Assembly (NCBI GenBank): GCA_963837945.1 | Contig: CAWIQD010000009.1 | Location: 248,001-312,000 of the forward strand | Direction of reading: 5' to 3' | Length of the DNA: 64,000 nt | Source of the DNA: CAVUBL01 sp963837945 | GTDB taxonomy: Bacteria > Acidobacteriota > Thermoanaerobaculia > Multivoradales > DATKCC01 | Shown here: positions 45,979 through 54,934 of the stretch, in pieces | Position numbering within the stretch: the first letter of the stretch is position 1 | Layout: every line of letters begins with the position of its first letter | Notes under the pieces: generated by a model | Databases searched by the model: none | Told to the model about the DNA's origin: nothing | What the model saw: the letters and a program-made list of their open reading frames with translations, nothing else | Program-made: the position numbers and the translations under genes

Positions 45979-47413
45979 GCCGCGCCCTCCGCCCGCGCCC
46001 GGCGCGAGATCCAGGCGAAGACGAGGAGGTAGGGGTAGGCCACCAGGGCCAGGTGGAAGGGGAAGTGCCCGAGGGCCAGAACCGCCGCGGCGGCGACCGC
46101 CCCCCAGGCGAGCGCCTGGTACTCCACGCCGTCCCGGCGGGCGCCGGCGCGCAGGCTCCCGAGCAGCACCCAGAGCGCCCAGGCGAGGGCGGCGATCCCC
46201 GGCACCCCCCACTCGGCGGCCGCCTCCAGGTAGTCGTTGTGGGCGTTGGCGAAGAAAGGCTCCGCGTGCCCACGGAACGGCGTGTACCCCTGGTCGACGA
46301 GCGCCAGCTCGGCGGTGGCGAACTCCGCCCGGTAGGCGCCCTGGCCGACGCCGGTGAACGGGTGCCGCTCGAGCATCCAGACGGCCGCCCGCCAGCCGTC
46401 GAGGCGGCCGGTCAAGGCGGCGTTCCAGTCGCCCGCGGCCACCTCCCGGCCGACCTGCACGAGGCGGGAGCGCAACGGCGGCGCCAGGGTGCCGGCGGCC
46501 AGCGCGACCACCAGGGCGAGGGCCGCCGCGGTGAGGGCACGGCGCCGGGGCACCGCCAGGAGCCAGAACACCAGGCTGCCCGCGACCAGGGCGACGGCCG
46601 CGGTCAGGGTCTGGCTGGCGACCAGCCCGAGGATCACCAGCACCAGGCTGCCGGCCCACAGCGCGAGCCGGAGCGCCTTGCGGCCGGACCGGCAACCCGC
46701 CGCCCGCAGCAGGCCCCACTGGGCGACCAGCGCACCCAGCACCAGGTAGTCGCCGAGATCGCCCGGATTGCCCGCCAGGGCGGTCACGCCCAGCCGGACG
46801 CGCTCTTCGCCGCCGGCGAAGGCGAAGGGCCGGTAGAGACCCGAGAACTGGGCCGCGGCGAGCAGGGCCATCGCGGTCGCCGGGATCGCGAGGCCCGCGA
46901 GCAGGCGGCGCAGCCGGGTGCGGTCGAGGGCGAGGCTCCAGCCGACCAGGCAGGCGGCGGCGATCCACAGGTCGGCGATCGCCGGCCGGGAGTGGCGCGG
47001 ATGCCCTCCGAGCCACAGGCCGAGGCTCGCCACCACCACCATCGGCACGACGGCGACCAACGCCGGCTCCCGCCACCAGGGAGCGGCGCGCGCCGCGCGT
47101 GGCGATCGCCGCCCAGTGCGACCGCCAGGGCGAAGGCGAGCAGGGAGGCGAGCCCGAGCCACTCCGAGACCATGAGCTTCGGCAGCCGGAAGCTGTCGAC
47201 CGAGCTGAGCGAGAGCGCGAACGGCGCCACTACCACCACGGCCCAGACGAAGAGGCCCCCGAGCTGCGAGCACAGCCGGGCGATCGAGGGGCCGCCGGAG
47301 CGCCCCGCGCCCCCCGGGGGGGGCCGCTCCCGGTCGCGCTGCGGGGTCCCCTTCGAGGCTCGGGTCGCCGCCCCGGGCGCGCGTTGGGCCTTCGGTTGGG
47401 AGCGTCGCGTCAC
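45975..47413 (-). CDS. O-antigen ligase/polymerase-like membrane protein A, one frame change
   Basis: About 479 residues with ten or more helices. The large periplasmic loop holds the Wzy_C/WaaL signature: RLDGWRAAVWMLERHPFTGVGQGAYRAEF and ANAHNDYLEAAAEWGVPG. The frame changes near 47097 (one base missing in a GCGCGGCGCGCGCC run). The usual reading would start at ATG 47440, but a minus-strand TATCGT ends exactly seven bases before GTG 47413, and the predicted SD for 47440 is too close. The enzyme joins or polymerises lipid-linked glycans in the inner membrane. Confidence 0.75.
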
Positions 47414-47420
47414 GCGCGGT

Positions 47421-47426
47421 ACGATA
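47421..47426 (-). promoter_or_regulatory. -10 element of ligase A gene, leaderless
   Basis: TATCGT on the minus strand, seven bases (ACCGCGC) before the GTG at 47413. On the plus strand the same palindromic segment gives TACGAT for the divergent gene. Confidence 0.4.
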
Positions 47427-47438
47427 CCTCGATCCGCC

Positions 47439-49135
47439 ATGGCCTCCTTTCGCCGATCCCACGCCGTGATCGTCCTGGTCGCCCTGGGCGCCGTCTGGGT
47501 GATCGCCGGTGCGGTTTCCGAGGTCTCGGGGCTCGGCTCCGCGCGCTCCGGCCTGGTCGCGACCGCCGAACGGCTGGACGTCGCCCATCCCGCCCTGGTC
47601 CGGGCCGTGCGCCGGGCCGACGATCCGGACCGAGCGCGGATCCTGGTCGCCCGCAGCCTGCTCTACGAAGCCCTCGACCCGGGGGCCGGCGCCGAGAGCT
47701 CGGCCGGCGACCTGCGTCTCGCGCGGCTGGCGGCGGCGAACGGCCTGGCGCGCAAGGTGCTCGCCGAGCGGCCCGCCTCCTGGGAGGCGGCGACCGTCGC
47801 CGGGGCGGCGACCTACCTCTCCTGGTCGCTGACCCGCGACCCTCGGCTGCTCCAGGAGTACCGGCGCTGGGAGGAGCCGCTCTCGCTCGCCTTGCGCCTC
47901 GCCCCCGCGGAGCTCGAGCCGACCCGCTACCTGGCGACCGCCTATCTCGAGCTCTGGCCCGCCCTCTCGGACGCCAAGCGCGATCTCGCCCGCCGTCTGC
48001 TCGCCGGCGCCTTCACCGACCCGCGCACCTTCGACCGGCTGATCGAGCCCTGGATCGACCTGGCCGGCACGCACGGCGACGCTCTCGCGCCGGTTCCCGA
48101 CGCGCCCTGGGCCTGGCAGAGGGTGCGGCTCGCGATGGCCCGCCGGAGCGACTGGGAGGACTACTGCCGCTCCTGGGACCGCGAGCGCGAGGCCCTGCGC
48201 CACGAGCTCGCCTCCCGCCTCGCTGCCGCCGACCGCGACCTGGCGGCGGAGCACCTCCTCGCCGCCCGCCAGGAGCTGCTGAGCGTGGCGGCCGACTCGC
48301 CGCCGGACCGCGCCTTCGCGCCGCTGGTCGACCGGGCGATGCGCACCGCGCCGTACGGCCCGATCCGGCAGGAGGAGGCGCGGCCGATGATCGGCTGGCT
48401 CGACTGGGCCCAGGAGCTGCGCCTCAACGGCGAGACGCCGTTCTCCGCCGCCGCCATCGCGCGGTTGAGCAGCGCGATCGCTCCCGAGATTCCTGCCGAG
48501 GGCCCGGACGCGGCGATCGCCGCCTGGGCCTCCCTGGTCGCCGGCCGGCGGGAGCGGCCGGAACAGAGCGTGACGCGGACCGCCGCCTCGTGGAGCGAGT
48601 CCTGGGCGCCCTACCTGCTCGAGAAGGCCAGCCGGCTGATCGAGCAGGGAGACTACCCGGGAGCCGGCGAGGAGCTCGACCGCGTCCATCCCGACTGGCG
48701 CAGCCATCCGGCCTATCTCGCGGCGCGGCTCGAGCTGGCCCGGGCCGAGGGCGACGGCGCCGCGACCACCGAGGCGAAGGCCGCACTCGACGCGGTGCGG
48801 GCAACCGCTGGCCGACCTTCGCCTGGTCGATCCACGAGGCCACCGCGCGGTTGGAGCTCCTGGCGGGAGAGTCGGCCTCCGGGCTCGGGCTCGGCTTCTC
48901 CACCGTCCCCGAGGGCGGCGCCGCCGTCGAGGTGCGCTGGGACGGCGGGGCCCTGGGCTGCTACGCGGTCACTCCCGGCTCGTCGCTCGCTCTCGCCACC
49001 CCGGTCGAGCCCGGTCCTCATCTTCTGGAGGTGACGACTCTTGCGGCGGCCTCCGGCGATCGGGCCTGGCCCGGTGCCGTGACCCTGCGGCCACCGTCGC
49101 CCCCGCCGCGCAGCCCGCGACGATCGCCAGGGTGA
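47439..49135 (+). CDS. Membrane-anchored helical-repeat protein, one frame change
   Basis: About 565 residues. An N-terminal membrane helix (HAVIVLVALGAVWVIAGAV) is followed by a long helical region with TPR-like units (LSLALRLAPAELEPTRYLA, KASRLIEQGDYPGAGEELD) and a C-terminal beta region (GCYAVTPGSSLALATPVEPG). The frame changes near 48810, where one base is missing (VRAGNRWPTFAWS restored). It is not a recognised family. It lies between the two O-antigen ligase genes and diverges from ligase A; their start regions nearly overlap. Confidence 0.6.
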
Positions 49136-50522
49136 AGCTGTTGGCGGCCATCGTCAGCCCGAAGTCGACCCACTCGTGGAGCCCGACGGCGACCAGCGCC
49201 CCGAGGGCGGCGAGGGCCGCGGCCCGGTCCTCGCTGCGGTGGCCGCCGGCGAGCACCCGCCCGAGCCTCAGGACGAGCGCCGCGAGCCCCACCGCAGCGA
49301 CCGCCGCGCCGAGCACGCCGGCGGTCACCAACAGCTCGATCGGATCGCTGTGCGCATGCCACCAGGTCAGCTCGACGGAGCTGTGCGGCTGCACCATCGG
49401 GAAGGCGTCGAGGAAGGTCCCGAGGCCGCTGCCGAGCCAGGGGAAGAGCTTCCAGAGGTCGAGGGCGCGGCGGTAGACCTCCAGCCGCACGTTCCAGCCG
49501 AACCCCGGCCCGGAGGTGCCGAGGAGCCGCCCGAACCCCTGCGCCGGGCCGGTCGCGAGCACCGCCGCGACCCCGAGAGCGACCACCGCGAGACCGGCGA
49601 GGGCCCAGAGCGCGCCACGCCGCCGGCCGCCGGAACGGCGAGGCACCAGCAGGCCCTGGGCGGCGGTGCCCGCCACCGCGGCCATCAAGCCGGCGCGCGA
49701 GCCGGTGAATGCGAGGCCGGTGAACAGGGTCGACCAGAGCAGGACGGGGGGCGCCAGGAAGGCCACCCGCCGCTCCGCGGGCCCTGCCCGGGCCGCTCGG
49801 CCCGCGGCCCACCAGGCCCAGGCGAAGGCCACGGCGAGGGCCATCTCGAGGTAGACCGCCAGGTGGTTCGGGTTGACGAAGGTACCGCGCAGGCGCTCGC
49901 TCCCCGCCACCTCGACGCCCCACATCTCCCGCGAGCGGGCGAACCAGCGCGGGATGCCGTAGAGGATCTCGGCCAGCGCCGCGAGGAGCACCGCCCCGCC
50001 GAGGATCCGGCGTCCGAGACGCCAGCGCCCGACCGCCGCCGCCGCGGCCAGCGCGGCCGCCAGGCCGGCGAAGAGAAGGGCGGTGCGGCGGGTCGCCGAG
50101 GGCGCCAGGCTGAGCGCCGGCCGGGGCGGGCCCGCGCCGCGCTCGGAGGGCAGGGGGTGGGCGGCCTCCTCCGCCTGGCGGGCGAGCAGGGCGTGCTCTG
50201 GCGAGACGTGGGCCACCCAGCCCACCGGCCACGAGCGACTCTGGAGCAGGCCGAGGATGGCGATCGCGACCAGGGCGCAGGCGGGAACCGCCACGGGCAC
50301 GAGCGCCCCGACGCTCCTGCCGGTCACCAGGCCCGCGACGAGAGCGGCCACCGCCCCGACGGCGAGCGACGAAGCCGCCCAGAACGGCACGCCTCCGAAG
50401 GGCCAGGGAGCGAGCAGCACGAGCACGGCGAGGACCGCCGCAGGGACCAGGACGGGATGCCGTATGATCGGCCGACCGAACGACCTGGCGCCCGCTCGCG
50501 GGCCGTTGATTTCATGGATCAC
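48969..50522 (-). CDS. O-antigen ligase/polymerase-like membrane protein B
   Basis: A 517-residue protein with about ten helices and the Wzy_C pattern: RGTFVNPNHLAVYLEMALA, FTGSRAGLMAAVAG, the loop LEVYRRALDLWKLFPWLGSG, and SSVELTWWHAHSDPIELLVTAG. The WHAHSD segment has the catalytic-type His. The start is uncertain: GTG at 50522 is used because no ATG is available upstream of the first helix. The 3' end overlaps the preceding convergent gene by 167 bp, so the last 55 residues (charged, RHRARPDRRRPPQESS) may be read in a wrong frame. An alternative frame would end at 49018. Confidence 0.75.
   Translation of the reverse strand: MIHEINGPRAGARSFGRPIIRHPVLVPAAVLAVLVLLAPWPFGGVPFWAASSLAVGAVAALVAGLVTGRSVGALVPVAVPACALVAIAILGLLQSRSWPVGWVAHVSPEHALLARQAEEAAHPLPSERGAGPPRPALSLAPSATRRTALLFAGLAAALAAAAAVGRWRLGRRILGGAVLLAALAEILYGIPRWFARSREMWGVEVAGSERLRGTFVNPNHLAVYLEMALAVAFAWAWWAAGRAARAGPAERRVAFLAPPVLLWSTLFTGLAFTGSRAGLMAAVAGTAAQGLLVPRRSGGRRRGALWALAGLAVVALGVAAVLATGPAQGFGRLLGTSGPGFGWNVRLEVYRRALDLWKLFPWLGSGLGTFLDAFPMVQPHSSVELTWWHAHSDPIELLVTAGVLGAAVAAVGLAALVLRLGRVLAGGHRSEDRAAALAALGALVAVGLHEWVDFGLTMAANSFTLAIVAGCAAGATVAAGSRHRARPDRRRPPQESSPPEDEDRARPGWRERATSRE
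50463..50468 (+). promoter_or_regulatory. Possible -10 element of the beta-barrel protein gene
   Basis: TATGAT on the plus strand, 63 bases before the ATG at 50532. It lies within the start of the divergent ligase B gene. Confidence 0.35.
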
Positions 50523-50531
50523 GGGAGGACC

Positions 50532-51837
50532 ATGCGCCTCGAACGCAAGCTCGGCTTCGTCGTGGCGATCGCCCTGGCGGTCGCCGTCTGTACGCCCGCT
50601 CCGACGTGGGGTCAATTCACGCAGTATACGCAACCGGGCTCGGTCTCGCCCCGCCAGCTCAAGTCCCAGCGCGAGCGGCTGGACGAGGAGGCGGCCGAGG
50701 CGCGCTGGCACCTGGGGGCGCTCCGGGTCGACCCCTGGCTCGCGGTGCGCGACCTGACCTGGATCGACAACCCGGGCGGCCAGGTGAACGGCACCTCCCC
50801 GCAGTCCGACCTCTCGGCGACCGTCGGCGCCGGCCTCGCCGCCTTCCTCCACAGCGGCCCGAAGGTCGTCTGGACCGCCTACACCTTGCCCGAGTACGTC
50901 TGGTGGAAGGAGGACACCGACCGCCGCCGGCTCAACGGGCGCTACGGACTGGGGATGTTCGCCTTCTTCAACCGCCTGACCTTCCAGGGCACGGCCAAGC
51001 GCACCGAGCGGGTGGCGATCCTCTCGGCCGAGGTGCCGGAGCAGGCGAACACCCGCCAGGACGAGCTCGCCGCCTCGGGCGCCTTGCGCCTCGGGTTCTC
51101 GACCTCGGTCTTCGCCGAGGTGGGCACCGCCAGCACCCGCAACCTGCTCAACGCCGCCGAGCGGCGGACCGGCCCCGCGTTCCAGCTCCTCGACCGCGAC
51201 GAGGACCGGGTGCGGGCGGGCCTGCGCTACGAGCCGCGGGAGCGCTGGCGCTTCGAGGTGGGCGAGGAGTGGACGCAGGCCGACTTCGTGCACCCGGAAC
51301 GGGACCTCTCGAACTCGGGCACCGCACCGCTGGTCGGCGTCACCTACTCGGGGCCCAAGCTCTCCGTCAACGCGCGCGCCGAGCTGCGCTCTCTGAAACC
51401 CCGGGCGGGCTCGGAGTTCGTGCCGGTCGACACCACCACCGCTTCGGTGCAGGTGGCGGTGGAGGGCAACCGCCTGAGCCCGGCGGTCTACGCCCGGCGC
51501 ACTCTCTCGTTCTCGATCGTCGAGGGGTACTCGAGCTTCGCGACCGACGTCTACGGCGTGTCCTTCGGGCTGGAGGTGGGGCGGCGCGCCAACTTCCGGA
51601 CCTTCGCCGAGCTCGGCACGAGCGACTACACCCGCCTGTCGCCCGACGTCCCTGACCGGCAGCGACGACCTCTCTTCGGTCGGCGCCGAGCTCACCTTCC
51701 AGCTCGCGCCGAGCACCGCGCTCGAGCTCGGCGGCGTGCGCAGCGTGTTCGACTCGAACCTGCCCGGCGCCGACCGCTCGATCACCTCGATCCGCGCCGG
51801 GCTGACCTTCGGCATCGGCGCCCCGAGCTGGATCTGA
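50532..51837 (+). CDS. Outer-membrane beta-barrel protein of the exopolysaccharide locus, one frame change
   Basis: About 434 residues. A signal peptide (KLGFVVAIALAVAVCTPAP, cleavage near TWG-Q) precedes repeated amphipathic strands (RVDPWLAVRDLTWIDNP, GLRYEPRERWRFEVGEE, YGVSFGLEVGRRANFRTFAE), typical of barrel proteins. The frame changes near 51650, and the last strands (LTGSDDLSSVGAELTFQLAP to GLTFGIGAPSWI) are in another frame; one extra C fits. The terminal residues are not the usual Phe. It may export the polymer across the outer membrane. GGGAGG precedes the ATG. Confidence 0.65.
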
Positions 51838-51865
51838 GGCGGGGCCGGCGGCCGCCGGGTGGAGG

Positions 51866-52369
51866 TCAGGGCAGGCGGGCGCAGTGGAGATCGTAGCCGT
51901 GGGCGTGGTCCTGGAGGACCTTGCAGTCGTCGAAGCGGTCCAGGTCCCAGGCGAACATGTGCTGGAGCTCGTGGGTCAGGACCCGCTCGACGCCCACCCG
52001 GATGCGGATCTCCCGCTGGTCGCGCAGGTGCTGGCCGTAGAGGCTGCCGTTGGCCCAGTCGGCGGGCATGACGAGAATGTGATAGCCGTCGAGACGGAGA
52101 TCGTCGACGTGGCCGCCGATCTGCTCGCGGCCCTTCTCGTACCCCGCGGCGATGGCCGCGACGGCCGCGTCGGCGTCGAAGGTCTGGCCGTTCGGGTAGA
52201 TGGTGACGTTGCCCCAGTCGGTCGAGAGCTCGAGCACCGAGGTGTCGGTCGGATCGGTGGGGCTGACCGGCCCGCCGCCGCCCGAGCCGCCGCCACAGGC
52301 GACGAGGACGACGGGGAGCAGCAGAGCGGCGACGGGGGACCAGCGCAGAGCGTTTCGGAACAGGGACAT
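51866..52369 (-). CDS. Lipoprotein with HExxH-type zinc motif
   Basis: A 167-residue protein. The signal LRWSPVAALLLPVVLVACGG has a lipobox (LVAC) at about residue 25, so it is probably lipid-anchored. A Gly/Ser linker and a Thr/Asp-rich stretch follow. Near the C-terminus VERVLTHELQHMFAWDLDRF contains H-E-L-Q-H, the zinc motif of metallopeptidases, followed by a Cys pair. It is not recognised as a known family. A peptidase-like function is inferred from the motif only. The 344-bp gap upstream (52370-52713) holds the motif at 52624 and no gene. Confidence 0.6.
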   Translation of the reverse strand: MSLFRNALRWSPVAALLLPVVLVACGGGSGGGGPVSPTDPTDTSVLELSTDWGNVTIYPNGQTFDADAAVAAIAAGYEKGREQIGGHVDDLRLDGYHILVMPADWANGSLYGQHLRDQREIRIRVGVERVLTHELQHMFAWDLDRFDDCKVLQDHAHGYDLHCARLP

Positions 52370-52623
52370 GGCTCGCGACCTCCTGGGTCTCGGTGGCGAG
52401 CCGCGCGGGCCCCGCGAATCGGGGGCGGAAGCGCTCCGGCGGGCTCGCCTTTGGGTTCGAGACCAGCCTAGGTAGCCGCGGGGCGGCGCAGAATCGGTCG
52501 TTCTCGGAGCCGCGGGTCCGCCTGTGGCCCGTTCCGGGGAGAGGCTCCGCGCCCACCCCGTGCCGGACGGTGCCCGAGAGGGGGTCGGACGAAACCGGTC
52601 AAGGCGGCGGGGGGGACGCCGAC

Positions 52624-52640
52624 GTCAGACAAACGCCGAC
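52624..52640 (+). promoter_or_regulatory. 17-bp motif upstream of the NarL-type regulator (possible operator)
   Basis: GTCAGACAAACGCCGAC, matching 14 of 17 bases with GTCTGACAAAGGGCGAC at 57110-57126 upstream of wza. A further GTCAGAC lies at 52661-52667. Probably an operator or shared promoter element. Confidence 0.45.
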
Positions 52641-52713
52641 ATCAAATCGCGCTTTCCTCTGTCAGACTTGTTCCCCGGGGATCTTGATAGACAGGAGACC
52701 CCTGGGGGGACCG

Positions 52714-53376
52714 ATGATCCGGATCTTGCTGGCTGACGATCACCAGATGTTTCGCGAGGGTGTGCGCGGGCTCCTCGACACGCGCTCCGACATGGGCGTC
52801 GTGGGGGAGGCGGGCACCGGCGAGGAGGCGCTCGCGCTCGCCTCGGAGCTCCAGCCGGACGTCGTGGTGCTCGACGTCTCGATGCCCGGCCGGGGAGGTC
52901 TCGAGACCGTCTCCGAGATCAAGCGGCGCAACGCCCGGATCAAGGTGCTGATGCTCACCGTCCACCCCGAGGAGCGGTTCGCGATCCGCAGCTTGAAGGG
53001 CGGCGCCGACGGCTACATGACCAAGGACAACGCGGCCGAGGAGCTGATCGGCGCGATCCGCAAGGTCTTCTCCGGCGGCAAGTACGTGAGCCCCAGCCTG
53101 GCCGAGAACCTGGTGATGAGCCTCGACCGGGACTTCGGCGCCCCGCCGCACGAGACCCTGTCGGACCGGGAGTTCCAGGTGATGCGGATGATCGCCTCGG
53201 CCAAGACGGTCTCCGAGATCGCCGAGGAGCTCTGCCTGAGCGTCAAGACGATCAGCACGTACCGCTCGCGGATCCTCGAGAAGCTGGCGCTCAAGAACAA
53301 CGCCGAGATCATGCAGTACGCGATGGAGCAGAACCTGGTGGAGCTGAGCGGCGGCGGCACCCCCGGCGCGCGCTGA
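52714..53376 (+). CDS. NarL/LuxR-type response regulator
   Basis: A 220-residue two-domain regulator. The receiver domain has the acidic pair in LLADDHQMFREG, the phospho-acceptor Asp in VVVLDVSMPGRGG (about residue 54), Thr in LMLTVHPEE and the Lys in GYMTKDNAAEEL. The C-terminal domain is a LuxR helix-turn-helix (LSDREFQVMRMIASAKTVSEIAEELCLSVKTISTY). It should control transcription on phosphorylation by a histidine kinase, perhaps the one encoded just downstream on the other strand. It converges with the two hybrid kinase genes. Confidence 0.93.
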   Translation: MIRILLADDHQMFREGVRGLLDTRSDMGVVGEAGTGEEALALASELQPDVVVLDVSMPGRGGLETVSEIKRRNARIKVLMLTVHPEERFAIRSLKGGADGYMTKDNAAEELIGAIRKVFSGGKYVSPSLAENLVMSLDRDFGAPPHETLSDREFQVMRMIASAKTVSEIAEELCLSVKTISTYRSRILEKLALKNNAEIMQYAMEQNLVELSGGGTPGAR

Positions 53377-53377
53377 G

Positions 53378-54934
53378 CTACCGGGTGGCAAGTACTTCGC
53401 GGATCACCCGGAGCAGGGTCTCGGCGTCGTAGGGCTTCGCCAGGAAGGCCTCGCCGGCGTCTTCCCCCGCTTCGAGGCTCGCCGGGCCGCGGCCCGCGCC
53501 GCTCGAGACGACGATCTTGACCGCCGGATCGATCCGCCGCAGCGCCCGGACCGTCGAGCGGCCGTCCATCAGCGGCAGCCCCATGTCGACCAGGCAGAGC
53601 GCGACCCGGCCCTGGCGGTCGGCCAGAAGCGCCACCCCCTCGGCGCCGTCGGCGGCCGCGAGCACCCGGTAGCCCCGGGCCTCGAGCACCGCGCAGGTCA
53701 CCTCGCGAACGTCGTCCTCGTCCTCGACCACCAGGATCTCCACGGCCTCGCGGGCTCGACCGGCGGGTGCCGCGGGGCGCTCGTTCCGGACCTCGGCGGG
53801 GGGCGCGATCCGCTCCGGGGCCCGAGCCGGGCGAGCGCTCGCCCCGGTCCCGCCGCCGTCGGCCGCCGGAAACAGCAGCCGGAAGGCGCGCACCGCCGCG
53901 TCGCCGGCGGCGGGGACGACCTCGAGAGTGCCTCCCTCGGCCGCGACCGCCTCGCGCACCTCCGCGAGGTCTCCCAGCCCCGCGCTCGGGGCCCATGCCG
54001 CCGTCGCGAGCTCGGCGCCGCGGCCTGCGGCCACGACGATCTCGACCCCCGTGGCGGCACCGCGGGCCCCGCCCGCGATGCCCGCCGCGAGCTCGACGTC
54101 GCCGCCCCGGAACAGCAGCTCCTCGCTCTCCTCCGCCGCGTCGAGCGCCCGCCGCCCCAGGCAGGCGAGCACCTCGAGCAGCCGACGGGGGTCGACCCGG
54201 ATCGGGGCGAGGCCGGGCGGGTACTCGCTGAGCACCCGGCGGGACCCGGAGAGGGCCTCGCGCAGGCGCGCCGCCGCGAGCGCCACCAGGTGCTTGGCGC
54301 GGATCCGGAACGGCCGGCCGACGCGCGCGAGCACCAGCTCGGAGAGCTCGCGCACCGCTCTCATCGAGCCCCGGACCGAGACGTCGATGGTGCCGAGATG
54401 ACCCGTGTCGCTGCCCGGCAGCCCGTGGTCGCGCAGCAACTGGAGGGCGAGGGGGATCGGCGCCAGCAGGTTGTTCAGGTCGTGCGCGATGCGGCCGGTC
54501 AGGGCGGTGACGGTCTCGCGGTGGAGGTCGGCGAGCAACCTCGTCGCGATCCGCGATAGGAGCTCCGGCCGCTCCGGATCGAGGAGGGCGTAGGCCCCCC
54601 GATCGAGGTAGCGGACGGCCGCGGCTCCGGCACCACGGTGGGCCACGACGACCACCGGGACCGCCCGCGCCCCGTCCCGGATGGCGGCGAGCGCCGCCGG
54701 CGCGCGGCCGCCGGCCTCGTCGTCCCAGACGAGGACCAGGTCGAGCGGCCGGCGCAGCGCGGCGCGGAGCCCGGCCTCGTCCGCGGCGGCCACCGGCCGC
54801 ACGAGGAAGCCGGCCCGGTCGAGGCCGGCGAGCCACGCCGCCGCGTCGTCCGGCCCGGCGCCGTGGACCGCCAGGCTCAGGCGCAGCGGTTCCGAGACCT
54901 CCTCGGAGCCCTCAGGGCGAATAGGGGATCTCAA
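53378..54934 (-). CDS. Hybrid histidine-kinase-like protein with degenerate ATPase domain
   Basis: A 518-residue protein. An N-terminal receiver-like domain (about 15-115) lacks a clear phospho-acceptor. The HisKA helix has the phospho-His in TALTGRIAHDLNNLLAPI (about residue 150). The following domain should be HATPase_c but shows neither the N box nor the D-T-G-x-G-I or G-x-G-L-G motifs, so it probably does not bind ATP. A C-terminal receiver (about 395-515, LVDMGLPLMDG) looks intact. The start is uncertain: TTG at 54934 overlaps the end of the upstream kinase gene by 23 bp. It probably works in a phosphorelay with that kinase. Confidence 0.75.
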   Translation of the reverse strand: MRSPIRPEGSEEVSEPLRLSLAVHGAGPDDAAAWLAGLDRAGFLVRPVAAADEAGLRAALRRPLDLVLVWDDEAGGRAPAALAAIRDGARAVPVVVVAHRGAGAAAVRYLDRGAYALLDPERPELLSRIATRLLADLHRETVTALTGRIAHDLNNLLAPIPLALQLLRDHGLPGSDTGHLGTIDVSVRGSMRAVRELSELVLARVGRPFRIRAKHLVALAAARLREALSGSRRVLSEYPPGLAPIRVDPRRLLEVLACLGRRALDAAEESEELLFRGGDVELAAGIAGGARGAATGVEIVVAAGRGAELATAAWAPSAGLGDLAEVREAVAAEGGTLEVVPAAGDAAVRAFRLLFPAADGGGTGASARPARAPERIAPPAEVRNERPAAPAGRAREAVEILVVEDEDDVREVTCAVLEARGYRVLAAADGAEGVALLADRQGRVALCLVDMGLPLMDGRSTVRALRRIDPAVKIVVSSGAGRGPASLEAGEDAGEAFLAKPYDAETLLRVIREVLATR

